Of a DNA stretch of 64,000 nt, positions 13,180 through 21,226 are shown piece by piece. How positions within the stretch are numbered: the stretch's first letter is position 1; each line of letters opens with the position of its first letter. Source of the DNA: Streptomyces dysideae (GTDB taxonomy: Bacteria > Actinomycetota > Actinomycetes > Streptomycetales > Streptomycetaceae); the NCBI RefSeq assembly GCF_001514305.1, contig NZ_KQ949078.1, positions 371,122-435,121 on the forward strand, written 5' to 3'. Below the pieces are notes generated by a model. It had not been told where the DNA came from and did no database searches. It saw nothing but the letters and a program-made list of their open reading frames with translations. A program made the position numbers and the translations under genes.

Positions 13180-14439
13180 GTGAACATCATGCACAGCAGC
13201 CACCGTGGTCACCGCCGTACGAGCCAGCCCGCCGACCCGCGTGCAGGGCACCGCGCGAAGTCCAGGACCCGGCGTATCGTCATCGGCGGCGGGGCCCTCG
13301 CCTCCGCCGCCGCGGTCACCGTGGCCGTGACCGTGGCCTCGGCCGGGCAGTACGCCGAGAGTCCCGCCGGCGCCGATCACGCCGTCTTCGTGCAGGGCAA
13401 CGAGCTGGACGGCAACACCATCCATGTGTTCGCGCGGGGCGACGACGGCAAGCTCAGTCCCAGCGGCACCTACGCCACCGGCGGCGAGGGCGGTGACCAG
13501 GTCGACGCGCCCACCGACTCGCTCGCCTCCCAGGACTCCCTCGTCTACGACGACGGCTCGGGGATGCTGCTGGCGGTCAACGCCGGTAGCGGGACGGTGA
13601 CCTCGTTCCGCGTCGAGGGGCAGGAGCTGAAGGATCGGAAGGTCGTGGACTCCGGTGGGGAGTTCCCGGCCGGCATCGCCGTGCACGGCAGGGTCGCGTA
13701 CGTCATGAACGCGGGCGGCGCGGGCAGCGTCCAGGGGTTCAAGATCACCAGCAAGGGGCTGAAGCCGTTGCGTGGGTCCCACCGTTCCCTGGGGCTCGAC
13801 AACGAGGACATACCGCGCTTCGACACCTCGCCGGGCGAGGTCGAGTTCACCCCGGACGGACGCAACCTGGTCGTCACCACCAAGGGCAACAACACCGTCG
13901 AGGTCTTCCCGATGAAGCGCAACGGTCTGCCGGCCGTCGCCGAGCCCGTCGTCAACGAGTCGGCGGGCGGCGTTCCGTTCGCGATCAGCTTCGACGGGAC
14001 GGGCAAGCGGATGCTGGTCGCCGAAGCCGAGAAGTCCACGGTCACCACGTACCAGGTGAAGCGCGACGGCAAGCTGAAGGTCCTTCAGCAGCCCCTGGCC
14101 AGCGGTCAGGAGGTCCTGTGCTGGCTGGTGCGCGCGGGCGACTTCTTCTACGGCGGCAACACCGGCAACTCCACCGTCACCGGCTACCGCATGGACAAGC
14201 ACGGCAAGCTCGCCCTCACCAACGAGGTGGGCATCGCCACCCCGCCCTCCGCCAACTCGCAGGGCGTCATCGACCTCGCGGTGACCGAGGACGAGAAGTT
14301 CGTCTACGTCCAGAACGCCGTCTCCGGCACCGTCGACGGCTTCCGCGTCGAGGCCGACGGCGCCCTCACCAAGGTCACGACGGCCGAGGACCTGCCCGTC
14401 TTCGAGGAGTCCGGGATGGAGGGCATCGCTGCGGTCTGA
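13180..14439 (+). CDS. Secreted seven-bladed beta-propeller (lactonase-like) protein
   Basis: 419 residues from GTG at 13180, chosen over ATG at 13189 because GAGGAACG is 7 nt upstream of it. The N-terminus has Arg-rich residues, RRIVIGGGALASAAAVTVAV as a signal/anchor, and a mature start near SAGQYAESP. The rest is repeating beta-propeller blades (NELDGNTIHVFARGDDGKL, NAGSGTVTSFRVEGQEL, GEVEFTPDGRNLVVTTKGN, NTVEVFPMKRNGLP, SGTVDGFRVEADGAL), as in 6-phosphogluconolactonase-like and YncE-like proteins. An enzymatic role is not shown. It is the only intact gene between 11.1 and 14.6 kb. Confidence 0.85.
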   Translation: MNIMHSSHRGHRRTSQPADPRAGHRAKSRTRRIVIGGGALASAAAVTVAVTVASAGQYAESPAGADHAVFVQGNELDGNTIHVFARGDDGKLSPSGTYATGGEGGDQVDAPTDSLASQDSLVYDDGSGMLLAVNAGSGTVTSFRVEGQELKDRKVVDSGGEFPAGIAVHGRVAYVMNAGGAGSVQGFKITSKGLKPLRGSHRSLGLDNEDIPRFDTSPGEVEFTPDGRNLVVTTKGNNTVEVFPMKRNGLPAVAEPVVNESAGGVPFAISFDGTGKRMLVAEAEKSTVTTYQVKRDGKLKVLQQPLASGQEVLCWLVRAGDFFYGGNTGNSTVTGYRMDKHGKLALTNEVGIATPPSANSQGVIDLAVTEDEKFVYVQNAVSGTVDGFRVEADGALTKVTTAEDLPVFEESGMEGIAAV

Positions 14440-14489
14440 CGAGCATCAGCACTGTGCACTGCGGCGAGAGCCGTCCCGGCCGGCACGGT

Positions 14490-14639
14490 GGACGCTGGGC
14501 CACCGATGTAGGTGCCCACCTCTGGCGAGGCGAACAGCTCGATGAACGCCGCACGGTCCCGGGCCTCGGACTCGCGGAGCACGAGCCGGTCGGTCCTTGT
14601 CGGGGCAGGTGGCCAGGCGACCGGTCCGAGTCCGGTCAT
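14490..14639 (-). pseudogene. GNAT acetyltransferase N-terminal fragment
   Basis: From ATG 14639 the product begins MTGLGPVAWPPAPTRTDRLV and continues LRESEARDRAAFIELFASPE and VGTYIGG, the usual first 50 residues of RimJ/RimL-type acetyltransferases. After GGP the homology stops and no acetyl-CoA binding motif follows. It is a truncated remnant. Confidence 0.6.
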
Positions 14640-14649
14640 GGCGGGCAAC

Positions 14650-14901
14650 CTATCGCACGCCCAGGCCGTCCGGGGGTTCCATGACCGCGTAGTCCGCGAA
14701 ATCCCGTCGGTAGCACGTGTGTCGGGTCTCCTGAGTGTGCTTGCGCTGCCACTCCTCGACCGCTGCCGGGTCGTGCCGTACACCGGATTCGGCGCCGCAC
14801 TCGGATTCGTCCCCTGAGACACAGCGCGCCTCGTACTCCGGCTCTGCCGTCGCGTCCTGCACGATGGTGAACGGTACGTACCGGAACAACCGCCGGCTCA
14901 T
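14650..14901 (-). CDS. DUF7848 family small protein
   Basis: 83 residues, starting MSRRLFRYVPFTIV and containing EPEYEARCVSGDESECGAES, EEWQRKHTQETRHTCYRRDF and YAVMEPP. This is a common Streptomyces small protein with paired cysteines, encoded beside XRE/DUF397 regulators and other tiny genes. The ATG overlaps the stop of the preceding minus-strand gene (ATGA). Function is unknown. Confidence 0.8.
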   Translation of the reverse strand: MSRRLFRYVPFTIVQDATAEPEYEARCVSGDESECGAESGVRHDPAAVEEWQRKHTQETRHTCYRRDFADYAVMEPPDGLGVR

Positions 14902-15071
14902 CCGCGGTGCTCCCGCCGCTGGTGCTGACGCATCAGCACGTTGGCATCGGTTTCCTCGCTGCGGTCGAACCGAGCACGCGCGGCCTCGCGTTGACCGGCG
15001 AGTGCCGCGCACGTCGTGCAGCCGGGGACGGGCACGGGCGGACGGCTCACGTCGAAGGACGGCACGCTCAC
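14898..15071 (-). CDS. Small CxxC-containing protein of the DUF7848 locus
   Basis: 57 residues from GTG 15071 (VSVPSFDVSRPPVPVPGCTT, then CAALAGQREAARARFD). It is linked by a GTGA overlap to the truncated gene before it and an ATGA overlap to the DUF7848 gene after it, so the three were one operon. High third-position GC supports it being real. The CTTCAAL motif could bind metal. Function is unknown. Confidence 0.65.
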   Translation of the reverse strand: MSVPSFDVSRPPVPVPGCTTCAALAGQREAARARFDRSEETDANVLMRQHQRREHRG

Positions 15072-15259
15072 AGCGACCGCCCGGCGCGGTCATTGGCCGC
15101 CTTGACTCCGGCGCTCAGCCGTTCCGCCACGGTGGCCGGGCGGATCCGCGCCGGGTCGGCCTGCCAATCGCGACCGCCGCCGACGGGGCGGAGCATGGCG
15201 TACGGTCCGGCTGCCGCCTGGTACTCGCCGACCTTGTCCGTTGCGGGGTCGTAGACCAA
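15068..15259 (-). pseudogene. Small XRE-locus protein, N-terminus removed by the IS3-family element
   Basis: The readable part is LVYDPATDKVGEYQ, GPYAMLRPVGGGRDWQADPA and RIRPATVAERLSAGVKAAN, ending at a stop at 15068. Intact relatives start about ten residues before LVYD. Here those codons and the start are replaced by the left end of the insertion sequence at 15260. The missing N-terminus is not found beyond the right end of the element, so sequence was lost. Confidence 0.7.
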
Positions 15260-15285
15260 TGACCTTCCCCTCGTAGCGTAGAGAC
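15260..15285. repeat. Left inverted repeat of the IS3-family element
   Basis: 26 bp beginning TGACCTTCCCCTCGTAGCG. It pairs with the right end at 21 of 26 positions. Confidence 0.85.
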
Positions 15286-15311
15286 CCTGACTGCAGGGGA
15301 AGTTGAGGGTC

Positions 15312-15596
15312 ATGGCGGGCAAGAGGCGGAAGTTCGACGCGGAGTTTCGTGAGGGGGGCTGTGCGGATCGTCGCCGAGACCGGCAAGCCGATCGCGCAGG
15401 TGGCACAGGATCTCGGGATCAACGAGACCACGCTGGCGAGCTGGGTGTCGCGGGCCCGCAGGGCCGGCGGGGCCACGGCGACGGGTGAGAGCGAGGAGCT
15501 CGCGCGGCTGCGGCGGGAGAACGCGCAGCTGAAGAAGGACAACAAGGAGCTGGCCATGGAGCGTGATGTGCTCAAACGCTGCATGGGTGCGCCACG
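15312..15596 (+). pseudogene. IS3 transposase OrfA, exon 1 (frameshifted and split by the intron)
   Basis: The start reads [16 protein letters not shown] run of six G at 15353-15358, where five are expected, then shifts the frame. The shifted frame continues [37 protein letters not shown] (helix-turn-helix) and [20 protein letters not shown] (leucine zipper), up to RDVLKRCM at the intron boundary. The second exon is 17744-17760, and joining the exons gives KRCMVLWVK-stop, the normal OrfA ending. OrfA binds the IS ends and cooperates with OrfB. The extra G may be a real mutation or a homopolymer error. Confidence 0.8.
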
Positions 15597-16191
15597 AAGT
15601 TCTGTGTGACCGAGTGGTGGTGCAAGACCACCTCCGCCGGGCCGTCGCAGCGGTTCGGTAGAAGCTGGGGGCAGTCTGACCCGGGGGACGCCGGGGAGGG
15701 CGGGAAGCAGCCCCGACAACGACGGGACGCGCCGGTACTGCCAGACGGTGCGGGTCCGGCAAGCGAGGCCAGAAGGTGTACGTGAGGAACCTGCGGTTAA
15801 AGCTCCGTAAGCGTTGTACCGGCTCCAACCTGGTGGATCTGGGCCGGGATGCAGTACGCGGCTGCCCTACATGCGGGCCGCCGACTCCGGAATCCGAGAA
15901 GTCTTCGGGTCCGGTGGCCGTGCCGAAGGACTGCGGCGTAGGCACGGCGAGGCTGCCGGGGCAAAGCAGGGCACCCATCCTGGCCGATCGGCACACAGGG
16001 AACGTGGGAACCATCCGAGACCGCCCCCGCACCGGCCTTCCAGGCCGGGAGCGGGGGCAGGCCCGTCGCCGGCTGGCGGTCTCGTGGTGGGGCGGAGGAC
16101 CCGTAGTAGTCCGAGCGCGCGAAAAGCGCGTACATGGCGAAGGGGTCCAGCAAGTCGGCAGTGCGGAAGCTGGAATGCCAGGAGGTCGTTG

Positions 16192-17619
16192 GTGAATACC
16201 GACGAGCTGGAGGAGGTCGCGTATGTGGCCGAACGCCGGGTACTGAAGATCCAGGCCAAGCTGCACCGCTGGGCGGCGGAGGATCCTCTCCGCCGGTTTG
16301 ATGACCTGCACAATCTGGTCTGCGACCTGGCCTTCCTGCTTGCAGGGTGGATGCGGGTGCGGAGCAACAAGGGTGCGCGCACGGCCGGAGTGGACGGCGT
16401 GACCGCCCACTACATCGAGGACGTGCGCGGACTGGAGGGCTTCCTTGCGGAGTTGCGGGCCGAGTTGAAGGCCCGCACCTTCCGGCCCTTGCCGGTGCGG
16501 CAGCGTGGGATCCCCAAGGCGGGCGTCAAGGTCCGCTACCTGGGGATCAACACGATCCGCGACCGGGTGGTCCAGGCGTCCTTGAAGCTGATCCTGGAGC
16601 CGATCTTCGAGGCGGACTTCCTCCCGTGTTCCTACGGGTTCCGCCCCAAGCGCCGGGCCCATGACGCGATCGCCGAGAGTCACCATCTGGCCTCCCGCTC
16701 CTATGAGTGGGTGGTTGAGGGCGACATCGAGGCGTGCTTCGACAACATCGGGCATGCTCCCGTTCTCCAACGGATGCGGGCCCGGGTCGGAGACAAACGC
16801 GTCATGGACTTGGTGAAGGCGTTCCTCAAGGCCGGGATCCTCACCGAGGACTCCGAGCTGAAGGAATCGAGGACCGGTGCACCGCAAGGCGGGATCTTGT
16901 CACCCGTGATCTCCAACATCGCTCTGTCCGTACTGGACGAGGCGATCGCGGCGGGAGCGGGAGGACCAGGAGCCACCCGCAGTCGCAGGGCCCACCGGCG
17001 GGCAACGGGCAAGCCCAACTACCGGATCTGCCGGTACGCGGACGATTTTCTCGTGCTCGTCGCCGGGACCCGCGAGGATGCGAGTCGCATCCGGGACTGG
17101 GTGGCCGAGGTGCTCTCCCCGATGGGCCTGCGCCTGTCACCGGAGAAGACGAAGATCACGCACATCGAGGAGGGCCTGGACTTCCTCGGCTGGCGTCTCC
17201 AGCGCCACCGGAAGAAGGGCACCAATCGGCGCTATGTCTACACCTATCCGTCCAAGAAGGCGCTCGCGTCGGTCAAGGACAAGGTGCGCAACGTGTGCCG
17301 ACAGGACACCAATCTGCCGCTGGAAGTCCTGCTGCACCGCCTCAACCGGGTGCTGCGGGGCTGGACCGCCTACTTCCGTTTCGGCGTCTCGCATGCCACC
17401 TTCCGATACCTGCGCCATTTCGTCTGGCAGCGGGTCATCAAGTGGCTGCGAAGGAAGTTCCGCCGGAGCACCTGGAAGGACCTGCGCCGCCGCTACTGCG
17501 GTGGCCGCTGGTGGCCCGTCACGGACGAGGTGCGGCTGTTCGACCCCGCGAGGGTGAAGACCATCCGCTACCTCTACCGAGGGATGAAGATCCCCTCTCC
17601 GTGGCCCAGCACCGGCTGA
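16192..17619 (+). CDS. ltrA: Group II intron reverse transcriptase/maturase (LtrA type, no HNH domain)
   Basis: 475 residues from GTG 16192, with a strong AGGAGGT 5 nt before it. Reverse transcriptase blocks occur in order: RT2 TAGVDGVT and GIPKAGVKVRYLGI, QASLKLILEPIFEADFLPCS and YGFRPKRRAHDAI, RT3 VVEGDIEACFDNI with the first catalytic Asp, RT4 TGAPQGGILSPVISNI, RT5 RYADDFLVL, RT6-7 LRLSPEKTKITHIEEGLDFL. The maturase X domain follows (LEVLLHRLNRVLRGWTAYFR, FVWQRVIKWLRRKF). The C-terminus RYLYRGMKIPSP has no CxxC/HNH nuclease. The protein stabilises the folded intron for splicing and copies it into DNA. All three catalytic aspartates are present. Confidence 0.94.
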   Translation: MNTDELEEVAYVAERRVLKIQAKLHRWAAEDPLRRFDDLHNLVCDLAFLLAGWMRVRSNKGARTAGVDGVTAHYIEDVRGLEGFLAELRAELKARTFRPLPVRQRGIPKAGVKVRYLGINTIRDRVVQASLKLILEPIFEADFLPCSYGFRPKRRAHDAIAESHHLASRSYEWVVEGDIEACFDNIGHAPVLQRMRARVGDKRVMDLVKAFLKAGILTEDSELKESRTGAPQGGILSPVISNIALSVLDEAIAAGAGGPGATRSRRAHRRATGKPNYRICRYADDFLVLVAGTREDASRIRDWVAEVLSPMGLRLSPEKTKITHIEEGLDFLGWRLQRHRKKGTNRRYVYTYPSKKALASVKDKVRNVCRQDTNLPLEVLLHRLNRVLRGWTAYFRFGVSHATFRYLRHFVWQRVIKWLRRKFRRSTWKDLRRRYCGGRWWPVTDEVRLFDPARVKTIRYLYRGMKIPSPWPSTG

Positions 17620-17646
17620 AGAAGCCGCCCAACCGGGGCTTGTGGA

Positions 17647-17680
17647 GCGCCCGTTGCTCGGGAACGGGCACGGCGGGTGC
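17647..17680 (+). ncRNA. Group II intron domain V
   Basis: A 34-nt hairpin. Lower stem GCGCCCG pairs with CGGGTGC, then a bulge, then upper stem TGCTCG with CGGGCA and a GGAA tetraloop. The preceding GA plus first GC gives the catalytic AGC-type triad region. Length, bulge and tetraloop match the catalytic core expected of group II introns, 27 nt after the maturase stop. Confidence 0.88.
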
Positions 17681-17762
17681 GGAGGGCGGCCCGGGGAAAC
17701 GGGCTGGTCGCAAGGCCAGCACCGCGCCTCGGGCCGACCCTACTCTTGTGGGTGAAGTAGCT

Positions 17763-18689
17763 GTGGCGGACCCGGCGGTGCTCGTCGGGGTGATCAGCGA
17801 CCAGAAGACCGGGCACAGCATTCCGTACCGCACCTCCTGCCGGGCACTCGGCGTGTCGGAGGCGTGGTTCTACAAGTGGCGCCGCAGACCGTCCGAGCCG
17901 ACGAAACGCGAGGTCAGACGCGCAGAGCTGGCCGAGAGGATCCGCTGCTTCTTCGACCGCTCGGGCCGGACGTACGGCTCGCCGAGGATCACGCTGGATT
18001 TGTGGGAGGAGGGCTGGCAGGTGTCGCAGAACACCGTCGCCGAGATCATGGCCGAACTCGGGCTGCAGGGCCGCAAGCCTCCGCGTCGACGCCGTTCACT
18101 GACCCGTCCCGGCAAGCGGAAGACTGCTCCTGACCTGGTGCGACGCAAGTTCGACGCCATCGCGCCCAACGTCTTGTGGTGGGGCGACATGACGGAGATC
18201 GACACCGGCGAGGGCAAGCTCTACCTCGCATCCGTCCACGACGCGTTCTCCCGCCGGGCCCTGGGCTACGCGATGGGCGCGCGGCACGACGCCGCGCTGG
18301 TCAGCGCCGCCCTGCAGATGGCGATTGCGACGAGAGGCGGCCAGGTCGACGGCGTCATCTTCCACACGGACCGCGGCAGCGAATACACCTCTGAGGCGTT
18401 CCAGCAGCTGTGCGGCCGCTGGGGCGTGGTTCAGTCGATGGGGCGCGTCGGGTCCGCGCTGGACAATGCCGCCGCGGAGTCGTTCCACTCGGTCTTCAAG
18501 GTCGAGTACATCCACCGGCGCACCTTCGCCACCCGCGCCGAGGCGAGGCTGAAGACCGCCACATGGATCGCGGACTTCTACAACACGAAACGCCGTCACA
18601 GCGCGGCCGGCGGGAAACCACCCGTCGAGTTCGAACGGATCATCCAGGAAACGCGAGCGCGGACCGATCAGGAAGGCCGGACCGCATAA
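17763..18689 (+). CDS. IS3-family transposase OrfB (DDE integrase)
   Basis: 308 residues from GTG 17763; GTG 17748 is an in-frame alternative that overlaps the OrfA end. It has the N-terminal HTH_21-like helper region (GHSIPYRTSCRALGVSEAWF, RRAELAERIRCFFDRS, GRTYGSPRITLDL) and then the rve integrase core. First Asp in VLWWGDMTEIDTG, second in HTDRGSEYTS, Glu in DNAAAESFHSVFK about 35 residues on, so the DDE triad is complete. In IS3 elements OrfB is usually made as an OrfAB fusion by a -1 frameshift near the end of orfA, which lies exactly where the intron sits. Confidence 0.92.
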   Translation: MADPAVLVGVISDQKTGHSIPYRTSCRALGVSEAWFYKWRRRPSEPTKREVRRAELAERIRCFFDRSGRTYGSPRITLDLWEEGWQVSQNTVAEIMAELGLQGRKPPRRRRSLTRPGKRKTAPDLVRRKFDAIAPNVLWWGDMTEIDTGEGKLYLASVHDAFSRRALGYAMGARHDAALVSAALQMAIATRGGQVDGVIFHTDRGSEYTSEAFQQLCGRWGVVQSMGRVGSALDNAAAESFHSVFKVEYIHRRTFATRAEARLKTATWIADFYNTKRRHSAAGGKPPVEFERIIQETRARTDQEGRTA

Positions 18690-18694
18690 CCAAC

Positions 18695-18720
18695 GTCTCT
18701 ACGCAACCAGGGGATTGACA
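18695..18720. repeat. Right inverted repeat of the IS3-family element
   Basis: Ends ...CCAGGGGATTGACA at 18720, complementary to the left end at 21 of 26 positions. Confidence 0.85.
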
Positions 18721-19268
18721 CTGGGCACGTTGTCGGCGTAGGCGTACGCGGAGACGTACGGCGTCGACAGGTCCCGGGCGGTCGGCTGAGTCCGGCCCCC
18801 GACCGGCTCACCAGAGTGACGCAAGTGCACGATGTTGCAATTGTTGTTGATGCGGCTGCTTTGTTCGCCAACCGCCGTGGCTGGTCTGCGACGGTGGCGC
18901 GTCACCGGGGTGCTGGTGCTGGTTCTTGTATCGGCCAGACACAATGTGACTGATTGTCGAGGGGTGCCGTGGCCTGCCCGGCGGGCAATTGCCTGATGTG
19001 CAGGCCAATGTCCGTATGGGTTGAACCATGTTCAGGCTTGAGCGGTTTCTCTCCGTAGTGTGACCGGTCGAGGGCGACTTCCGCTCCATATCGCACGCTT
19101 GAAGCGGAGTGCAAGATGCCGTATTTCGGTCAACATCGGAAGGTGATCTTGGCTGAGATGGATCGATAAGTAGACACTCTTGTGGGCGGTCAGCCTGGGG
19201 CAAGGACCACTGCCCGACGAACGACCTCCGTTTCCGGACGGATCGGAGGCAGCGGTGCAGGAGGGGTT
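18721..19268. other. 548-bp region with no intact gene, AT-richer than its surroundings
   Basis: Immediately after the IS the minus strand encodes PTARDLSTPYVSAYAYADNV, which looks like a broken unidentified coding sequence cut by the element. The rest (about 18830-19200) has lower GC than normal (for example TTGCAATTGTTGTTGATG) and no ORF with Streptomyces codon use. It probably holds the promoter of the acyl-CoA dehydrogenase gene and may be horizontally acquired filler. Confidence 0.4.
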
Positions 19269-20504
19269 GTGGAACGCTATTTCACCAGTGGGTGGCACGA
19301 GGACCTGCGGGGCCGCGTGCGTGAGTTCGCCGAACGGGAGGTACGCCCCCGGATAGCCGAGATGGAGACCTCACGGTCCGTTGCGCACGAACTGTCCGGG
19401 CTCATCGCCCGGCAGGGCTGGATCGGCGTGACCATCGGCAAGGAGTACGGCGGACTGGGCGCCGGACATCTGGCCAAAACCATCATCATCGAGGAACTGG
19501 CCCGCGTCAGCGGCGCCATGGGAGCCATGGTGCAGGCCTCCCAGCTCGGCGTCGCCAAGATCATTCACTTCGGCAGCGCGCTCCAGAAGAGCACCTGGCT
19601 GCCGCGCATCGCCGCGGGCGACTGCCTGCCGACGATCGCGGTCACCGAACTGGAGTCGGGCGGCCATGTCCTGGGCATGAGCACCACCGCCGTCCGCGAC
19701 GGCGACGACTACATCCTCAACGGCCACAAGGTCTACGTCGGCAACAGCCACGTCGGCGACCTGCACGGCGTGGTCGTGCGGACCGGCGAGGGATCCAAGG
19801 GACTGTCGGCCTTCCTCGTCGAGGCCGACCGCCCCGGCTTCTCACTCGGCGAGCACCAGCCCGCCATGGGTCTGCACGGCTTCAGCTTCGGCAAGCTGAT
19901 CTTCGACAACTGCCGGGTACCGGCGGCGAACCTGCTCGGCGCGGAGGGCCAGGGCCTGGCCGTCGCCTACTCGTCGAGCATCCTGTACGGCAGGCCCAAC
20001 CTGACGGCCGTCTCACTCGGTATCCACCAGGCCGTCTTCGAGGAGACGACCGCCCTGTGCATCGAGCGCGAGCGGTACGGTGCGCCGCTGGGCGCGCTCA
20101 ACAGCGTCAAGCTCAAGCTGGGCAGGATCAAGTCACGGCTGATGACGGCCCGGTTGGCCGCCTATCACGCCGTACACCTGCTCGACCAGGGGCTGCCGTG
20201 CGACGCGGAACTGATGAACGCCAAGTTCCTCAACCACGAGTCCGCCGTCGACTCGGCCCGCGACGCCATGGAACTGCACGCCGCCAGCGGCCTGTTCACC
20301 GACCGCCCGGTCGAGCGCTATCTGCGCGACGCCCATCACATCTACGCACCCGCCGGCACCTCCGACGTCCAGCTGCTGCGCCTGGGCGAGATCGCGCTCG
20401 GCAACTCCAAGGGCCAGTGGTCCGAGCGGCTGTCCACCCTCGTACGGACCGTGGAACCCCAGCGCCGGGAGGAACAGTTGGAGCCGGCCGGGTCCGCGGG
20501 CTGA
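19269..20504 (+). CDS. Acyl-CoA dehydrogenase family flavoprotein lacking the usual catalytic glutamate
   Basis: 411 residues from GTG 19269, with AGGAGGG 5 nt upstream. The FAD/acyl-CoA dehydrogenase fold is clear: LIARQGWIGVTIGKEYGGLG, EELARVSGAMGAMVQASQ, PTIAVTELESGGHVLGMSTT, YILNGHKVYVGNSHVGD, RERYGAPLGALNSVKLKLG, and YLRDAHHIYAPAGTSDVQLL. In classical enzymes a Glu precedes the conserved GTS (IYEGTS); here Ala362 stands there. The alternative helix-G position used by isovaleryl-CoA dehydrogenase appears to be Gly241. It may therefore act as a biosynthetic or acyl-ACP oxidoreductase, or as an oxidase. It stands alone, convergent with the GAF/conservon operon. Confidence 0.85.
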   Translation: MERYFTSGWHEDLRGRVREFAEREVRPRIAEMETSRSVAHELSGLIARQGWIGVTIGKEYGGLGAGHLAKTIIIEELARVSGAMGAMVQASQLGVAKIIHFGSALQKSTWLPRIAAGDCLPTIAVTELESGGHVLGMSTTAVRDGDDYILNGHKVYVGNSHVGDLHGVVVRTGEGSKGLSAFLVEADRPGFSLGEHQPAMGLHGFSFGKLIFDNCRVPAANLLGAEGQGLAVAYSSSILYGRPNLTAVSLGIHQAVFEETTALCIERERYGAPLGALNSVKLKLGRIKSRLMTARLAAYHAVHLLDQGLPCDAELMNAKFLNHESAVDSARDAMELHAASGLFTDRPVERYLRDAHHIYAPAGTSDVQLLRLGEIALGNSKGQWSERLSTLVRTVEPQRREEQLEPAGSAG

Positions 20505-20515
20505 ACTGAACCACC

Positions 20516-20551
20516 GGGAGCCACGGACACAGCGTCGTGCCCGCGGCTCCC
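20516..20551. terminator. Bidirectional hairpin between the dehydrogenase and the GAF gene
   Basis: Arms 20516-20529 (GGGAGCCACGGACA) and 20538-20551 (TGCCCGCGGCTCCC) pair over 14 bp with two mismatches. It sits between convergent genes. Confidence 0.6.
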
Positions 20552-20579
20552 CCATCGATCACCGATTCTCCTGCGGGTG

Positions 20580-21182
20580 TCAGATCCCGCCCCGGTCCTC
20601 CATGTCGTGGATCCGCTCGACCAGTTGCTGCGCCAGCGTCTTGATGGTCGCCAGGCCGTCCCGGCCCCACGGGTGGGTGTCCGTGTCCACGACGCAGATC
20701 GTGCCCAGGGCCATGCCCGTCTTCCAGTCGATCAGCGGCGCGCCCATGTACGAGCGGATGCCGATCTCGTCGACGACGGGGTTCCCGGCGAACCGCGGAT
20801 AGTCGCAGACGTCCTCGAGCACCAGCGCCTTCTTGCGCACGACGACATGCGGGCAGTAGCCCTGATCACGCGTCATCGTCCGGCCCACCTGGTTCTGCTG
20901 CGCCGGCTCCAGCTGCACCCCCGGCCGGCCGGCGGCGTAGAGACCGGCGAAGTACTGACGGTTCTCGTCGATGAAGTTGACCATCGAGAACGGCGCGCCG
21001 GTGACATGCGCCAGATTGCGCGCGAACTCGTCGAACTCGGGGATGGGGGCGTCCCCGATACCGAGTTCACGCAGCCGGGCGATCCGGGCCGGCGCGTCCC
21101 GGTCCTCGGGGGTCAGCAGCAGATGGCCGGTCGGGTCGTACGGGGGCTGGGAGGACTGGGTGTAGGGAACCGGGGCTGACAT
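20580..21182 (-). CDS. GAF-domain protein at the end of a conservon operon
   Basis: 200 residues from ATG 21182 (GGAG 9 nt upstream). A single GAF domain spans about residues 50-190: FDEFARNLAHVTGAPFSMVN, FIDENRQYFAGLYA, QGYCPHVVVRKKALVLEDV, NPVVDEIGIRSYMGAPLI, MALGTICVVDTDTHPW. GAF domains bind small ligands or redox groups. It lies 44 nt after the conservon GTPase on the same strand and is probably co-transcribed, giving the conservon a fifth sensory member. Ligand unknown. Confidence 0.85.
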   Translation of the reverse strand: MSAPVPYTQSSQPPYDPTGHLLLTPEDRDAPARIARLRELGIGDAPIPEFDEFARNLAHVTGAPFSMVNFIDENRQYFAGLYAAGRPGVQLEPAQQNQVGRTMTRDQGYCPHVVVRKKALVLEDVCDYPRFAGNPVVDEIGIRSYMGAPLIDWKTGMALGTICVVDTDTHPWGRDGLATIKTLAQQLVERIHDMEDRGGI

Positions 21183-21226
21183 GCAGGCTCCATTCGGTCG
21201 CGCCGGGAGTGGCCCGGCGCAACGGG

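Larger units (their letters stand above)
15597..17743 (+). mobile_element. Group II intron with reverse transcriptase/maturase
   Basis: The 5' end is GTGCGCC at 15597. The 3' end is ...CCCTAC at 17743, an AY ending. Both boundaries were set by restoring the OrfA reading frame: ATGG joined to TCTTGTGGGTGAAGTAG gives MVLWVK-stop. A textbook domain V lies at 17647-17680 and a domain VI-like hairpin follows. The intron ORF starts at 16192, inside domain IV. The reverse transcriptase has no visible C-terminal HNH endonuclease, so mobility would use another priming route. All key parts look intact, so splicing and retrohoming competence are plausible. Confidence 0.9.
15260..18720 (+). mobile_element. 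IS3-family insertion sequence carrying a group II intron
   Basis: Imperfect 26-bp terminal inverted repeats at 15260-15285 and 18695-18720 match at 21 of 26 positions, both start with TG, and share CCCCT-GT-GCGTAGAGAC. Inside are orfA (helix-turn-helix plus leucine zipper), a complete group II intron, and orfB (DDE integrase). Without the 2147-bp intron the element is 1314 bp, a usual IS3-group size. No matching 3-bp target duplication is visible (left CAA, right CTG), and the two flanks belong to different broken genes, suggesting a deletion or recombination after insertion. OrfA also has an extra G (15353-15358), so the element is probably inactive on its own. Confidence 0.9.

Noticed and set aside
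14304..14822. A 172-codon GNAT acetyltransferase
   Set aside because: Only the first ~50 residues after ATG 14639 match a GNAT; upstream and downstream parts are shadows, so it is listed as a fragment.
15257..18723. A 3-bp target-site duplication for the IS3-family element
   Set aside because: Flanks are CAA on the left and CTG on the right and belong to different broken genes, so no duplication can be claimed.
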